DNA from: Ophiothrix spiculata
Taxonomy: Eukaryota; Echinodermata; Ophiuroidea; Amphilepidida; Ophiotrichidae
Strand: one strand, 5' to 3'
Assembly (NCBI GenBank): GCA_000969725.1
Contig: JXSR01S018553.1
DNA: 33,567 bases
Positions 10,641 to 22,294 of the stretch are shown piece by piece. Position 1 is the first letter of the stretch; each line of letters begins with the position of its first letter. The notes under the pieces were generated by a model. It worked only from the letters and a program-made list of their open reading frames with translations. It had not been told where the DNA came from and made no database searches. Both the position numbers and the translations under genes were made by a program.

Positions 10641-11057
10641 CAGTGGCGAAAGTGGGGGGGGGGGGGCCACAATATGAAGACGAACCAACAGAATTGGATT
10701 GACCATGCGAGCGGAGTGAGAATAACGGATGGTGTCCAGGGGCCCGCCTTAGGGCCTCTGGTGGGGGTCCAGAGGGCGAAGCGCCCCGAAGCTCCGGGTT
10801 TTTAGCTATTTTGACACACTACAGGAAGGCTAATTATAACATTTTTGGATTTATGTAGTTATAATGGTGCCTGAATGCTGTGAAAATCATCTCATTAGCT
10901 AATTTTTGCAGAAACCGACATTGAAAGGCGGCCTATGGATTATTTATGCGGAATCGCTGCCCGGCCGCAATTTTACCGACGGGCGCTTTTTTAACTGACG
11001 GACGGTCAGTAATGGGGGGGGGGGGCGGCCACGGCCCCCCCTCTAGCTACGTCACTG
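10641..11057. mobile_element. hAT-type MITE (417 bp) with 8-bp target duplication
   Basis: The left end CAGTGGCGAAAG and the right end CTAGCTACGTCACTG are typical hAT-like termini (CAGTGGCG type). The flanking octamers TTTCAAGA and TTTCAACA differ at one position. There is a G-run inside each end and no transposase. It sits in the spacer between the two inverted arms at 9725 and 11119. Confidence 0.85.
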
Positions 11058-11118
11058 TTTCAACATGTTAAATCTACACATTGACATGCCTCCCACGTTT
11101 CCATTGGCTTAAACTCAT

Positions 11119-11360
11119 TTGAGTATGTGTCTATATACAATTGGTTGATTCCATTTAGTGCCATTTCTGAATCCTGTCATTTATGTCTTCAAATGGACAC
11201 AACTTCAGTAATAGTCGGTCAATTGTTGTGAATGGGGTGTCTAAATATGCAGAATTATCACCAGATTTTGGGAACATAGCTTATATTAAATTATTATGTA
11301 GGTTTACAAAATTATGGTGTCATCTTCAGTGGGGTAAGTTATTTTTGGGCGTAGTTTATA
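11119..11360 (+). repeat. Right arm of large inverted repeat, with exon-like ORF
   Basis: Reverse-complement partner of 9725-9962. The plus-strand ORF starts at 11183 and encodes the same segment with only three residue changes over about 50 codons (K/N, Q/R, G/W), then meets CAGTGGGGTAAGT, again donor-like. The high identity means the duplication is recent or the arms are homogenised by gene conversion. Function unknown. Confidence 0.75.
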
Positions 11361-11404
11361 TGTTGCTAAATAGAGATAACTTCAACATTGGGATTGGAGC
11401 TTAA

Positions 11405-11759
11405 AGGGGCAATTTATGATCCATTTTTATGCTCAAGTTCACTTCAATAAAAATTTAGTTTTTGAGCTTAAAAGAATCCTTGACTGATATATGTTACAAT
11501 CCACCAAATCATTCTTTCAAATGATCTTGCATTTTTGAGAAAAGTGAGAAAATGTGTCATTTTCTAATTATTGTGGGGGACCCTGACAGTAATAACAACT
11601 CAGTAGCCTATGGAGATTTTTAAAATCCTGAAAAGCTTGTAACATGAAAACGAATGGTCTGAATCAAGTTAAATGTTTAGAATACATTTATGTTGTACAC
11701 TTTTTATTTAGCTAGAAAATAGGTAAGGTTTTGTCACATCAAAATCATGAATTGCACCT
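11405..11759. mobile_element. TTAA-flanked MITE (355 bp)
   Basis: TTAA at 11401-11404 and 11760-11763 flank termini AGGGGCAATTTATGAT and ATCATGAATTGCACCT, which are inverted. The TTAA duplication is the signature of piggyBac-type elements. Non-autonomous. Confidence 0.75.
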
Positions 11760-11763
11760 TTAA

Positions 11764-12909
11764 ATTCCATCTGGGTTAAATTGCATGACTGGGTTGAATA
11801 TGTTAAAACATGAATAATCTTGCATCTACCCAAAGTTATCAATTGGAACCCCAACGAATTCTTCACATTCTAAATAGATGCTACTATTAAAAGTTGTCTG
11901 AACTTTAAGAATCTGTTACACACCAGAATTCCTTTAGCCTGCAAGTTGTACCACAGCTATTCAATCACGTCCAGTTACGAGTTTAACCGTAGCTGGTATA
12001 GGTTAGCACATTATATGAATTTTGTTGTGTAGAACCTTCATAATGCTGCTTTCATACTTATTGTCACTTTACAGCTCTGTCGTCTGCTTCTTTTCTCACT
12101 TTTGTAGCATTGTAGTTTTATCGCTTTGCTTTTTCAAAAAATATGTCACACAGCACAAAGCTGCAAAACTACACAAGTATGAGAGCAGCATAAATCTTGT
12201 CAGTCTGAATTGTGCATATGGTGAAATTCAAAAGTGCTTTTAGGCCTAAGTTGAGAGGAATCCGTATTTCGTTATGTCCTATATCATTCTGTAACGAGGA
12301 AAATAAAATTAAGTACCTTAGATATTTTAATATCAACAAACAATTCAGATATCTGCAGACCCATTTAAAAATGATTAATAGATTTAGATCTTGATTTGGC
12401 ACCAATTATTCAGTAATGATGATCAAATGCCAAATGGGGTATGTGGGTTGTGAAGATCATGTCCTAATGTGCAAACATTGGAAACATTTACATATGAATT
12501 GCAAGCAAAGTACTACTGCAACCAAAACGGATTTGATCCAAATACCCCCAATATGAGACATATGACTCACAATTACAGTATACCAGGCAGTATATCATCA
12601 ACATCTCGATTTCAGTCACATGAAATACTAAGTGGAAATTAATTTCATTTGGTCATCTTATTACCCCATGTGTTCTGCATAAATAGGTACAGAAGAATAC
12701 AATAATCCCTGTAACATCAGCAAACAATTCAATTGTCAACAAATATAAGGTTTATTCCAATCACAGAAGTGATGTAAAATTGTCTTCTCAGACTGGGGCT
12801 ATACCAAATAATTTTTATAGGGGAATCGGTACTCGCCGCCATTTTGATTTCACCGCCGTGTAAATCCTATAGGACGGCGGCCATCTTGGATTGTCGTTCA
12901 TGAAGGGCA
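11764..12909. other. Non-coding DNA, nothing recognised
   Basis: ORFs at 12022-12243 and 12169-12405 are low-complexity AT-rich frames without a recognisable domain. A GC-richer patch with two copies of CCGCCATTTTG-like sequence lies at about 12835-12890. Confidence 0.35.
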
Positions 12910-13149
12910 AGTTATTGTACCTCCGGCATTTTACGGCTCCGCGTGCCACACTTCAAGGATCTTCGCAACGGATTAGAGGGAAAATTGGCGTACTTTGATC
13001 AGAGCAAGTCGCAATACACGCTACTTGAAACGCAGACACGGTTTGCACGTGAAACAAAATGCACACGCTGTATATGCCTCAAGTACAGATTTACACGATC
13101 TGCTTGGATATCGGGCCAAACTCCGAATATACCCGGAGGTACAATAACT
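12910..13149. mobile_element. Probable MITE with AGTTATTGTACCTCCGG termini
   Basis: AGTTATTGTACCTCCGG (from 12910) is repeated in inverted orientation as CCGGAGGTACAATAACT (to 13149). The interior is GC-richer than its surroundings and includes an ORF with no known domain. The copies GGCTATACCAAATAATT (about 12797) and GGCTATACCGAATCATT (about 13202) flank the region as direct repeats. Confidence 0.6.
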
Positions 13150-13488
13150 CTACTCCATGAGCTACACAAGATGTCCTGATTCCATTATAAAAAATTCCTT
13201 GGGCTATACCGAATCATTAGTACCCTGTGTGCCTACATAATATTAGTAAACACCACTTTGACTTGCAGACACATATAAGATTTATTTCAAGCCTATAAAA
13301 GAACTTGAACATTATAGCATACACACAGACTTTATATAAAAACATCTATTTTGGAAGACATTGTGGGGTGGGTGTTCATTTCTGACATCCACATATTGAT
13401 ATATAAATAACAATACATTATATTATCAAATCTATTTACAGAGTGGTACATACATAGTACAATTGTTATGTGGCCAATTAAGCTTTAA

Positions 13489-13799
13489 CTCTTTCACTCC
13501 GGTAAGCCGCTCACAGCGGCTCTAAAATGCGTGCATGATTGGCCGGAATTTTTAAATCAACTCAATTTATTCAAATTACTCTAAAAATAAAACTACAAGC
13601 CCAAATTGGTTGAAAATTCGCCAGCAAGCAGTTGAAACAAAGTGCTATCTAACATTATCATTTTTATTAGCAAAGAGGGTAATCATGGTGCACTGCAATT
13701 ATCATATGCTATCAAAAAGTAATGTGTCTGTGTGTCGCTCTGAGCGGCTTGCCGTCCAAATAGGACAGATTGTTAAAATTTTATTCCGGAGTGAAAGAG
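13489..13799. mobile_element. TTAA-flanked MITE with CTCTTTCACTCCGG termini (311 bp)
   Basis: TTAACTCTTTCACTCCGG at the left and CCGGAGTGAAAGAGTTAA at the right are perfect inverted repeats with TTAA target copies (13485-13488 and 13800-13803). Next inward are GCCGCTC/GAGCGGC blocks. The interior ORF is not considered a gene. Confidence 0.85.
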
Positions 13800-14060
13800 T
13801 TAAGTGATATACAATATTGCTAGACCAATTGGAATTTAACGAAACTCAAATTAATCATTTGCAAATTGAACTAATCTTATAAATCTAATTACTCCAAACA
13901 TTTCTGAAATGTAGATAAAAAAAACCCCCAAAACCAGATGAAACAAAATCATAACAAAAAATTCAAGCATTCATTCATCCATGTCCACATTTTAGACAAA
14001 ACATACATACTGAACACTCTTTTCTTAACAAATGTCCATTTGTATGACTCCTTTTCTTAA

Positions 14061-14377
14061 AGGTGTACGCTCCTATTTCACCATGTGTACAATTTACTTT
14101 TTAAGTAATTGTTCTTGCATTTTGTGAGGTTTAACCATTAGGTCATCTGTTATTTGCATTTATAGGCCAAAGAAAGTATGCATCTCTGGGGATGAAGCTA
14201 TTATGTAAATACATAAGAAATAGGTATACCAATAAGTTTTACATTTTTAAGCCATATCTCCAACGTATATAGAAATTGGAGGGGAAATTCTTGATTTATA
14301 ATCAGAAGAAATATGGGCTTTAATTTGATATAAAAATGAACTTCCGGTTGAGCACTGGGAAATGAGAACCTACACCT
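14061..14377. mobile_element. TTAA-flanked MITE, AGGTGTA family, copy 1 (317 bp)
   Basis: TTAA, AGGTGTACG at the left and CCTACACCT, TTAA at the right. Internal phrases (CCATATCTCCAA, CTTCCGGTTGAGC, GGGGATGAAGCTATTATGTAAAT) recur in inverted orientation in the 32287 copy, defining a family. Confidence 0.85.
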
Positions 14378-14571
14378 TTAATGATGTGTTGTCCACTTGC
14401 AATGGGTTACTACGTCTTTAGGAATGAATGCCTTTGTCACTACAATACATCAAAATCATTCAGTGAAATCAGCCACAAATTTTTTCATTGCCAAAGTTCC
14501 ATTATATGAGATGGAATCTGTCACCACTAAACATCTTTATCTCACAAGAAATACCTGCAACATGTGACTTA

Positions 14572-14691
14572 GGGCGTGTTCACACATAAAAGCAATGACT
14601 AGTCATGACCAGTTCACACTGGGAATTTGGTCATGAGTGGCTCACGAGCGACAATATAGTCATTACCAAATTCGTTTGTGTGAACACACCC
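14572..14691. mobile_element. PIF/Harbinger-like MITE (120 bp)
   Basis: The termini GGGCGTGTTCACAC and GTGTGAACACACCC are inverted, with TTA at both flanks (14569-14571 and 14692-14694). The 3-bp TTA duplication and GGG-start termini fit PIF/Harbinger derivatives. Confidence 0.8.
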
Positions 14692-14694
14692 TTA

Positions 14695-15089
14695 TTCAAC
14701 TTTATCATCTGGTATCATTAGCAAAATATTTATTGGCACATTTCAAACAAATACTTAAAAAAGCTCTACTTACTTTGTGATAATATTTAATAAAATTCAA
14801 TTTTACTAATATTCAAATATTTTTTATATATTTTAAACTATGAAATAACTGAAAATGTATACATCAATGGAAAGAAAGAATAAAAATAAAGTGCAAATTC
14901 ATATGTACTAAAGCAATCTACAAAAATATTGGAATTGGAATTCTAAATATAATACATATCATCAACAGCAAATTGAAAATAATTTCAAATAATTCAATTA
15001 AAATACACATGTTGTCTTAGGATACATCATGGCTAAATATCAGTTCTTGTAGGCTTCTCCTTTCTTATATTTACAATATTGTTCCTATT
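14695..15089. other. Non-coding AT-rich DNA, nothing recognised
   Basis: A/T-runs and no ORF, RNA gene or repeat boundary that I can support. Confidence 0.35.
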
Positions 15090-15398
15090 AAACACTCTTG
15101 ATCTATCAAATGCCCACCTCAAAGACTTAAATTGCTTCAATCTGCCTCTGATCGCACTTTCTCAACAACTGCTCCTCGTATTTGGAATACACTCAGTGTC
15201 ACCATTAGAGAATCTGAGTCTTTAAGTACTTTCAAGAAAGCTCTTAAGAAACATCCAATCTAATGTACTTCTTTATGCCATTGTTTCCAGGTTATTTCAT
15301 TTTTTCTTGTTTGTTTGTAATATTTTGCTTTATAGCGCTCTGATCTTGATGTAATGGCGCTCTACAAATGTATTTTATGTATGTATGTATGTATGTAA
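15090..15398 (+). mobile_element. 5'-truncated CR1/L2-type LINE 3' end
   Basis: One plus-strand frame reads SASDRTFSTTAPRIWNTL and continues to ESLSTFKKALKKHPI and a TAA at 15261-15263. That is the conserved C-terminal tail of the reverse-transcriptase ORF in CR1/L2-like non-LTR retrotransposons. After the stop come GCGCTCTGATC and GGCGCTCTACAAATG, a short GC stem typical of such 3' UTRs, and a tail of TGTA tetranucleotides (about 15376-15398). Most of the element is missing, the usual result of incomplete reverse transcription. Orientation is plus. Confidence 0.85.
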
Positions 15399-15662
15399 AT
15401 GAAAGAAAATTTATGCAAATTAGACCATAAATTCATCTGACAATGCTCTTTGGACAGGCATTATATATTTTTTGAATGATCATTTTAAATTCATCTCTGC
15501 TAGGACTACAAATTTTTTGCTGTTCGAGAATAGTGCCTTGTCAATTGTCAGAAAAACCCTTCCATTTTACACTACCAAAGCTGTAAACACCGGTGACATG
15601 TTTGTAATTGATGATTGATCTCTAATGAAGGCCCCTAGTGCAATCAAATGCAGTGCCCATTT
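15399..15662. other. Non-coding DNA, nothing recognised
   Basis: No supported feature between the LINE tail and the next inverted repeat. Confidence 0.3.
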
Positions 15663-15768
15663 AGGTATTCAAACATGCTACAGAGTTGTTCATCTTGAAT
15701 CAACAAAATACGGCAACGGATCGGATGCAGAGTTGTTGATTCACAATGTGTAACGTGTTTGAATACCT
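15663..15768. repeat. Small inverted-repeat element
   Basis: AGGTATTCAAACA at the left pairs with TGTTTGAATACCT at the right; inside, GAGTTGTT blocks and GATTCA blocks also pair. Size about 106 bp. Probable MITE, family unknown. Confidence 0.6.
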
Positions 15769-17317
15769 TTCAACAACCAAAATCTTCCTGAAAACATATG
15801 AGTAAATTTCTAAATGTCTTCAATTTACCAGATACTCATCGTCATAAAAATATTCAGCAGAATCGGAAGCAAAATGCTTATTTCTTATTCTAATGTTTTA
15901 ACCTTACAATTATAAATTGTTCAAAAAGCGCCAGTCCTTGCATGTACTAAGGTTTCTGGCGCGCGATGAACAGTGCGCCAACTAACGTGCACTGCGTAAA
16001 CACACCTCCCTGCACGCTGTGCCGTGCGTGACGCGCTTATTTGAATATCAATTGTGGATTCATCAGAAATCAACAACGGTTCGCTCCCGTATAAGAAGAT
16101 ACAGTGAGTTGTTGAAAGGGCATTTAATAAGAACAATATGTTAATATTACAAAGTAAGATGCATCATGAAGTTCCTACTCAGTATATAGTCACCAGTTCC
16201 CACTACACTGTCCATACTTTGGGAAATTGGCAGTGTACTGAGAACTTTAATGATAGCTCTCCATGGTAGATGACATGTTGTTTAAATCTATCTTCATTAC
16301 TACTAATTGATGAAATGAAGAACATGTAGCACAGCAACTTTCCCATTATGCCATGGTGGTACACATGAATGTAAACAATATATAAAGATGTGCTAACATA
16401 CAAATCACTAATCAGAACATTTTATCCTTAACATCATTCAGACTTATTCAAAACAATGGAATGTCTTTCAATTCAACCATTTGGCTTTCCTCTGTCCAAG
16501 CAGCTAATTTTTTGATTAAAAGAAAACTTCAATACTCATCAGATATGCATGGTGTATATAATTATGCCAACTGCATTAACTTTTGGTGGTCACATACCCG
16601 ATGAGTTTTAAAATGGTCTCTCAAATGGTCTCTTCATTTTCTTTGGAATGCAACAACAGATATCCAATTATAACAGACATTTCTATATGATTTTGGCAAA
16701 ACGAAAAAAAAAAAAAATCTTCAAAACCATAAATTTAGGGCCGGTCGGGCCCATAAAACAGGTTTTTTTATTTTCGCCGCTTTATGCTAAAAATATTAAT
16801 AGATTTTCTTTTCTATTTTTACTGAAATTGGCAAAAATATCCCTGTAATGAGTTCCCTCTTCTCTTGGAAATCCAAAAGCTGATTATATTCTAAGAGAAA
16901 ACCAGAATGTGTATACATTCAAGATATATTTGTATAAAGAACTTTGATGAAGTCATTAAGAGATCGCAAGAAAAATCTTAACTTTCCTCAGTTAAAGAGA
17001 AAAAAAAATAAATAAAACACCACATACCGTAATGGATTATGAAAATGGAAAGAAATGAGAAAAACAATCAATATTTTTAGCCTAATTAATCAATCCTCCC
17101 ATTCAAAGAAAATTCGGCACCATCATTACATGTCAAAAATACAACAATGGTAGAAGGATACATATGGAACCTTCCCAATCTACATCCCATACTGCCCAAT
17201 GCGTGAAACATAGGCCATCCTAGGCAAATAACACATGCTAAAGAGTCATTGGTAGAGTTAAGCACCTCCAAAAGATAACTGAGATTTATGTGCGCATCTT
17301 TTGTCTCAATCATCATA
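15769..17317. other. Non-coding DNA with a GC-rich patch
   Basis: A GC-rich segment at 15926-16038 (AGCGCCAG, CTGGCGCGCG, GTGCGCC, GACGCGC) contrasts with its AT-rich surroundings and may be part of an uncharacterised repeat. ORFs at 15921-16136, 16203-16403, 16648-16848 and 17086-17316 lack recognisable domains. Confidence 0.35.
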
Positions 17318-17569
17318 TGTGATGACTCGCCCCGAAAAGGGGGACTTTGCGACTGAACACTTTACAAGAAACAGGTGAAAATAGGCAGCAAAAAATAAAG
17401 AAAATAATAAGAATTTCCAGCAGATTTTCTGTTGTAAAAATTGATCACCTTGATCAATTTCAACAAGTAAGGTGTCATTTTAAAGATGGAAAATGCTGCA
17501 ACAGATGAAATGATAAAATCAAAATTGATACCATCTGCAAAGTCCCCCCTTTCGGTGTGAGCCATCACA
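17318..17569. mobile_element. MITE, TGTGATGACTC family, short copy (252 bp)
   Basis: The left end TGTGATGACTCGCCCC and right end GGTGTGAGCCATCACA are flanked by TA on both sides. The interior closely follows the 8311 copy (shared AGGTGAAAATAGGCAGCAAA and CCAGCAGATTTTCTGTTG). Confidence 0.85.
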
Positions 17570-19771
17570 TATACTTTCCTGTATTTTTTAGTACTTATCA
17601 CACTAGAGTATCTCAGTAACCACTAATACATGGCCATGTACAATAATATGTTAAAACTCGGTACAGAAACCATTTTAACTGTTTTTTCCCAAATCATAAA
17701 GCATACTTCATCATAAAGCATACCTCAACTCAAAAATAATGTAATAGTGGAAATTCATGTTAAAAGTGTAGCTTCAGCAAGCATTTTAATTTTGCAGCAC
17801 TCAAACAGCTTTTGAAGATGAAACTACAATGCAAGTGTTTGATTAATTAGCTTATTGCAGGATTTGCATATTTGACAACCGCAACAGAAAGCCTGAACAG
17901 CATAATTCTATAAACTTGTATCAGGAAACATGCACAAACTTGTTGGTTAGATGAATATCGGGTGACATATTTGTGCTTCAGTATTAATCATGTTGAGATA
18001 CAACTTTTTTTTTTCAAAGTTCAAGCATAAAATTACACTCTATCTGATAACAATGCACAATTAAATAAAAGCTCATTGATGAATATCACTCACCAATTAT
18101 TAATTATGGAATGGCTCAATAACCTTTATTTCAATTGCTTTTCACCGGTAATCCATAAAACAATTACAATTATATATATTTATCAATAAACTTTAGATTG
18201 GCAGTTGGTAATAAATTCTTGATTACCCTTTGTCAAAAAAGGAATTCAATCCTTCAGCTTTGGCAGTAATTGTGATAAATTTGCTCCAGTGAAATGAGCA
18301 TAAAATCGCAAAATTCAAAATTGAGTTTATGACATGCATAATCTCAGCTTTCGAATGGTATAAGATATGTCGCACTTTCTTTCTCCATTTCTTATTTATT
18401 GATTGAAATACAAGGCAGTCTACTGAATATTCGGCAATAAAAATTAGCCACAAATTGATGCTAACGTTACTGATTACTATAGTGTATGATAGCTAATGTG
18501 ATCACTTCAGGTATAGTTAAACACTGACGCATGACTTTGTTTAATGTCAAAAAATAACATTTGACATTTTAACCATATTCTTTGTTCAGAGGTCGTTTAT
18601 TCAAGATCTTCATTTGCGATTTCTGCTTATTTCGCCTAAGCAACCCCATGTGCTTTAAAAGACATAAGTTCTACAAAATTATGTTGATGCAATGTCAACT
18701 TATAATAATATTATATTTATAATAACACTTTAAATATTTTAAATCTTGGATCATTATGTACCAAGTCTAATTGAAAGGCTATTACATATAGCCGAAAGCG
18801 GACCAACGTCATACACAGCACAGTGGTCTAAAAATAACTTGTGTTGAACTTCGTGCTCGGTGAAAACAATCAATTCTTCAGCCAGGCATTCCTTCATTTT
18901 CTTTCTTTTTCAGCAAGAAGGAAATCTGTGAAATGATGAGGTGTTTGTCATTTTGTTGTGGTTTGAATTCCACACATCTGACATGATTTTGGAATCAAAA
19001 TATTTTTACAATTTGCTAGAATCAATCAAAATTTCCGAAAGCTGTCATTTTCTCCATTGAATTGAATGGGGATTCGGCAAATGTTTTCACCGCACTAGTC
19101 GGAAAAGTGTCCCAGATGTAAACAAGACGCCTGGATGTCCGCGCTCGCCTATATGGCGAAGTCTGCCACTTAATGACTTTTTAACCCAGTACAAGTACAA
19201 TTAACCCACATGCATAAAACATACGGGAAGCAGAAAACACGATTGTGCCATCATCTGCCATACATTTGTTGCACAGAAGAAATAGAATGGTAGAAATCAT
19301 CTTTGCTTCTTTCCTGTTGTCCTAATTTACAATGGCAAGGCAAACATTGAATCATAACGATTGAAGAAATCCTCAATTTTAACTTGAATGCAACACGATA
19401 GTCTTGGAACCAACTTTAAACTTTAAAGATAACACTGTTTCAATATCTTATCTGAACCCTAAAAGGTCTTACTCATAACACATCTATAATTTCTTACTGT
19501 GCATTTATTTACCTTAGAGTGTCAACTACAATTCATATAATTATAAAACAGTAAAATGAATGTCCAAAAATAAACATAAAATAATCAAAGAAACAAAATA
19601 TAGATAATTCTAACAGAGAAAAGCAAATTGTGCAGCTAGCATCATTTTGATCACCAAAATCAAGCATACTGTAGGAACTCATTCATTCATGTAGCATACA
19701 ACACAAAATCATACCCAACGTATATCGACTTTTTTATCATACGTCATTATATGTAACTCATCTCCTTTTAA
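17570..19771. other. Non-coding AT-rich DNA
   Basis: About 2.2 kb without a supported gene. The minus-strand ORFs at 17362-17601 (which starts inside the preceding MITE) and 18223-18453 show no domain or splice context. Confidence 0.35.
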
Positions 19772-20028
19772 AGGAGCATAGTCCGATTGCTTCAACTTTT
19801 TTTCGAACTTTTTGAGATTTTGGTACCAAAATATTGCTCTTATTTTTCTCATAATCTGTGTGAAATTTCATGGCTGAGTTATGTTCCGTTTTGGAGATAG
19901 GTATGAAAATGTGTCTAATTATGGTAACCATAATTAATTTTATACAGTAACGTATAGGCGGTCATCTTTAGTGGTCATCTTTCATATGACATTGAAAGCT
20001 AAATTTTGAAAAATCAGACTAAGCTCCT
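19772..20028. mobile_element. TTAA-flanked MITE (257 bp)
   Basis: TTAAAGGAGCATAGTCCGATT at the left end pairs with AATCAGACTAAGCTCCTTTA at the right with three mismatches. TTAA target copies lie at 19768-19771 and 20029-20032. Non-autonomous, piggyBac-like by target site. Confidence 0.8.
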
Positions 20029-20666
20029 TTAATCCATTAATTTTTAACAAACGACATGGAAAGGTCTTACTTTGTCATTTGATGATTGCTGCTACATATC
20101 GTCATGTGAGTGCAAGAAAGTTGTATCTGTAATGGCTGCCATATGTTATATCTATAGAATGCAAAAAATTGCTTAAAATTCCTCTTTCATATGCCAGTGG
20201 CTCTTGAAGTGGCAACCATTTCAACAGCCACTGATGCAAGATGGGACATTATACATTGTGCGATGCAAATTTATGCAAGATGGCAGCTATTGCAGATACG
20301 ACTTTCTAACACTCATGATGAATGGATTGAACCTACAGAATTGAATGCCCATTTGGTTTCAGTTTCTATTTTACAGAAATACCATAGGAGGACCAATTTT
20401 CTTCTGAAGATCAATTTTCAAAAAAACCCAAAAAACCCCAAACCCTCCTCCTTTAATTGTACAATGACTTACTTATTTGTACCATTGCATTGTTCCACTA
20501 TATAATATATAGGAATGACTCAAGAGATATATAAAAACATGATCAAGACATGCTTCACAATACTTGATATAAAAAGTTAGCCATATGGCAACTGCCTTTG
20601 GTAACTCTGATAAAACCACTCTACCTCCTATTTTTTCCAACTTTCACTCTTATATGGAATGTTCGC
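20029..20666. other. Region downstream of MGAT1, nothing recognised
   Basis: No supported feature. The plus-strand ORF at 20191-20505 has no recognisable domain. Confidence 0.3.
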
Positions 20667-20672
20667 TTTATT
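20667..20672 (-). terminator. MGAT1: Candidate poly(A) signal of MGAT1
   Basis: AATAAA on the minus strand, about 535 bp beyond the MGAT1 stop codon. It is the first canonical hexamer I noticed there; in AT-rich DNA this is weak evidence. Confidence 0.3.
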
Positions 20673-20883
20673 CTCATAAATCACTGGAAATACACAGCGA
20701 CATTTAGTGCAATCCTCACAGTATATAAACTATGACCAGCTTCTCAGATGAACCACATCTTAACCCACATCTTAACACTCAGTATTTCAGCCATGATCAC
20801 ACTGTCATTGTTAGTCTCTGAGAAATGATATGATGATTCATGGCAACAAACAGTGTCCTTGAACACATACATTGCTGTTATTT

Positions 20884-21090
20884 GCAACTACTGAAGAGGC
20901 CATCCATTGCAAATCCTGAAGAAGTATTTGACTGCAACTACTGAAGAAGCCATCAATTGTAACAACTGCAGAAGTCCTAAAATGCAACTGTAAGAATGTC
21001 TCTTATCGCAGGTTGTGAGGAAGTCCCCCATTGCAGTTTGTGAGGAAGTCCTCAAATTCACCATGTAAGAAAGTACTTCTGTACCTTGGA
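20884..21090 (-). repeat. Degenerate short tandem repeats in the MGAT1 3' UTR
   Basis: Roughly 30-bp imperfect units built on CAACTACTGAAGAAGCCATC and related GTTTGTGAGGAAGTC blocks recur about six times. They start about 120 bp past the stop codon on the minus strand, so they probably lie in the 3' UTR. Confidence 0.5.
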
Positions 21091-21206
21091 CAAAATCATC
21101 TTCAAGAGCAATTGCCATACTACTGGTAGATAGTGAAGTATATCTTGATTTATAAAAAATCATTGGCATATACAAACTATAATATTCCTATGTCCAATAC
21201 AAATCG

Positions 21207-21320
21207 TTAGCTCCATTTGGGGTCATAACCTTTCCAGTTCCTAGGGGGTGCTAGATAGACACGACGTCCATTGTACATAAAACTAACTACTCCTAGATAT
21301 CCAGCTCTTGGTACACCAGA
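21207..21320 (-). CDS. MGAT1: MGAT1 last coding exon
   Basis: The acceptor TTTTACACAG precedes SGVPRAGYLG; the exon ends GYDPKWS and TAA (21207-21209). It is 114 bp and starts in phase 0. It aligns with the C-terminal end of vertebrate MGAT1 (SGVPRAGYRG ... GYDPSWN), so the enzyme ends at the usual point. The conserved V-x-LAPP segment is intact. Confidence 0.95.
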   Translation of the reverse strand, partial: SGVPRAGYLGVVSFMYNGRRVYLAPPRNWKGYDPKWS

Positions 21321-21869
21321 CTGTGTAAAAAAAAGATAAAGAATTTATGTGACTTACTGAGTTAATGTGATTCAAAAAAAGCTATGCAAAATCTATGATA
21401 TAGGAAAAATTAGCATGAAATTAAAATAATATTATCAAGTCAGGACCGAATAACTGGTAGGATTTTGTAACTTTAAAATTCTCATGCATAGTACCTGGTT
21501 TCCAGGATATGGTAATTACATCACCAAAAGTAGTCCATGAAACTAGTTTTTAATCTAATTAGCACAGAGAGTTAAAGATCAACCAGCCAACAAGATATAC
21601 TGTCTATAAACTTATCTGAGTATATTGTTTTCGCATCATCAAAGTTTGCTACAATTTGACTTCCAATCATGATACCAGGAATCCCAAAGTCACCAAATTG
21701 CTAAATCAATGAATTTACAAAGGTTATGGTGCGATCAGAGTTCAACGATTTCATCACTGCAAAATTGGTCAATACTCAGTCTTGAAATTTTAAGGCCTAC
21801 TTCTCTTAATGATGTGTGTAAAGACTTTGTATCAAGTGATGAAATTGCTGGACTCTACATGCACCGGAC

Positions 21870-22018
21870 CTGAGGCTGATTTCACTAACATTTAGCGATG
21901 GTCACTAACCCTGTTTTGATTGCTAACTCCAAAAATTAACAATTTAGCCATCATCTTTTGAGTTAGCAATCAAAACGGTGTTAGCGACCAACGCTAAATG
22001 TTAGTGAAATCGGCACCT
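21870..22018. repeat. Inverted-repeat element in MGAT1 intron
   Basis: Arms of about 60 bp share GATTTCACTAACATTTAGCG and GATTGCTAACT in opposite orientation (right arm reversed: GTGCCGATTTCACTAAC). Arms nearly meet, leaving a short loop. Probable fold-back MITE in the intron between the last two coding exons. Confidence 0.75.
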
Positions 22019-22183
22019 GGCTTATGGAACAAATTTATTTCATCTCGGGTTTTTAAATATATGCATGTCCAATAAAAGACAGCGCTGTTAAACTCATGAC
22101 ACTGAAGATTAAGCAGTTTCTTAACAATGTCACAGTTTCAAAATGTATCCATGACAAGCACTATATTTATCATTAAAACTCAC

Positions 22184-22294
22184 CTTGAAGTCATTCATAA
22201 TATGTAAAGCTTTGGCAAATGTTTTGAAGTTTTCTTTGGTTGAGTATGTTATTCTTACTGGCCCATGCCCTTGTACTCGTGACTTCTGTACATC
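22184..22294 (-). CDS. MGAT1: MGAT1 penultimate coding exon, 5' part in gap
   Basis: The visible 111 bp encode DVQKSRVQGHGPVRITY through NDFK, followed by the donor GTGAGT (from 22183). The sequence matches the MGAT1 segment that reads VQYTGRDSFKAFAKALGVM in mammals. The first 60 nt (20 codons, DMYDEAFRDEVYGAPEVKLS by comparison with the truncated copies) and the acceptor fall in the assembly gap, so the full exon would be 171 bp and phase 0 at both ends. This is the last member of a tandem array and the only visible copy that continues into the exon's 3' part. Confidence 0.9.

Noticed and set aside
10653..11030. G-runs as regulatory G-quadruplexes
   Set aside because: Both runs lie just inside the hAT MITE ends and are common in that element type; no independent evidence for function.
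13610..13807. 65-codon plus-strand ORF
   Set aside because: Lies inside a TTAA-flanked MITE, ends at its terminal repeat and has no domain.
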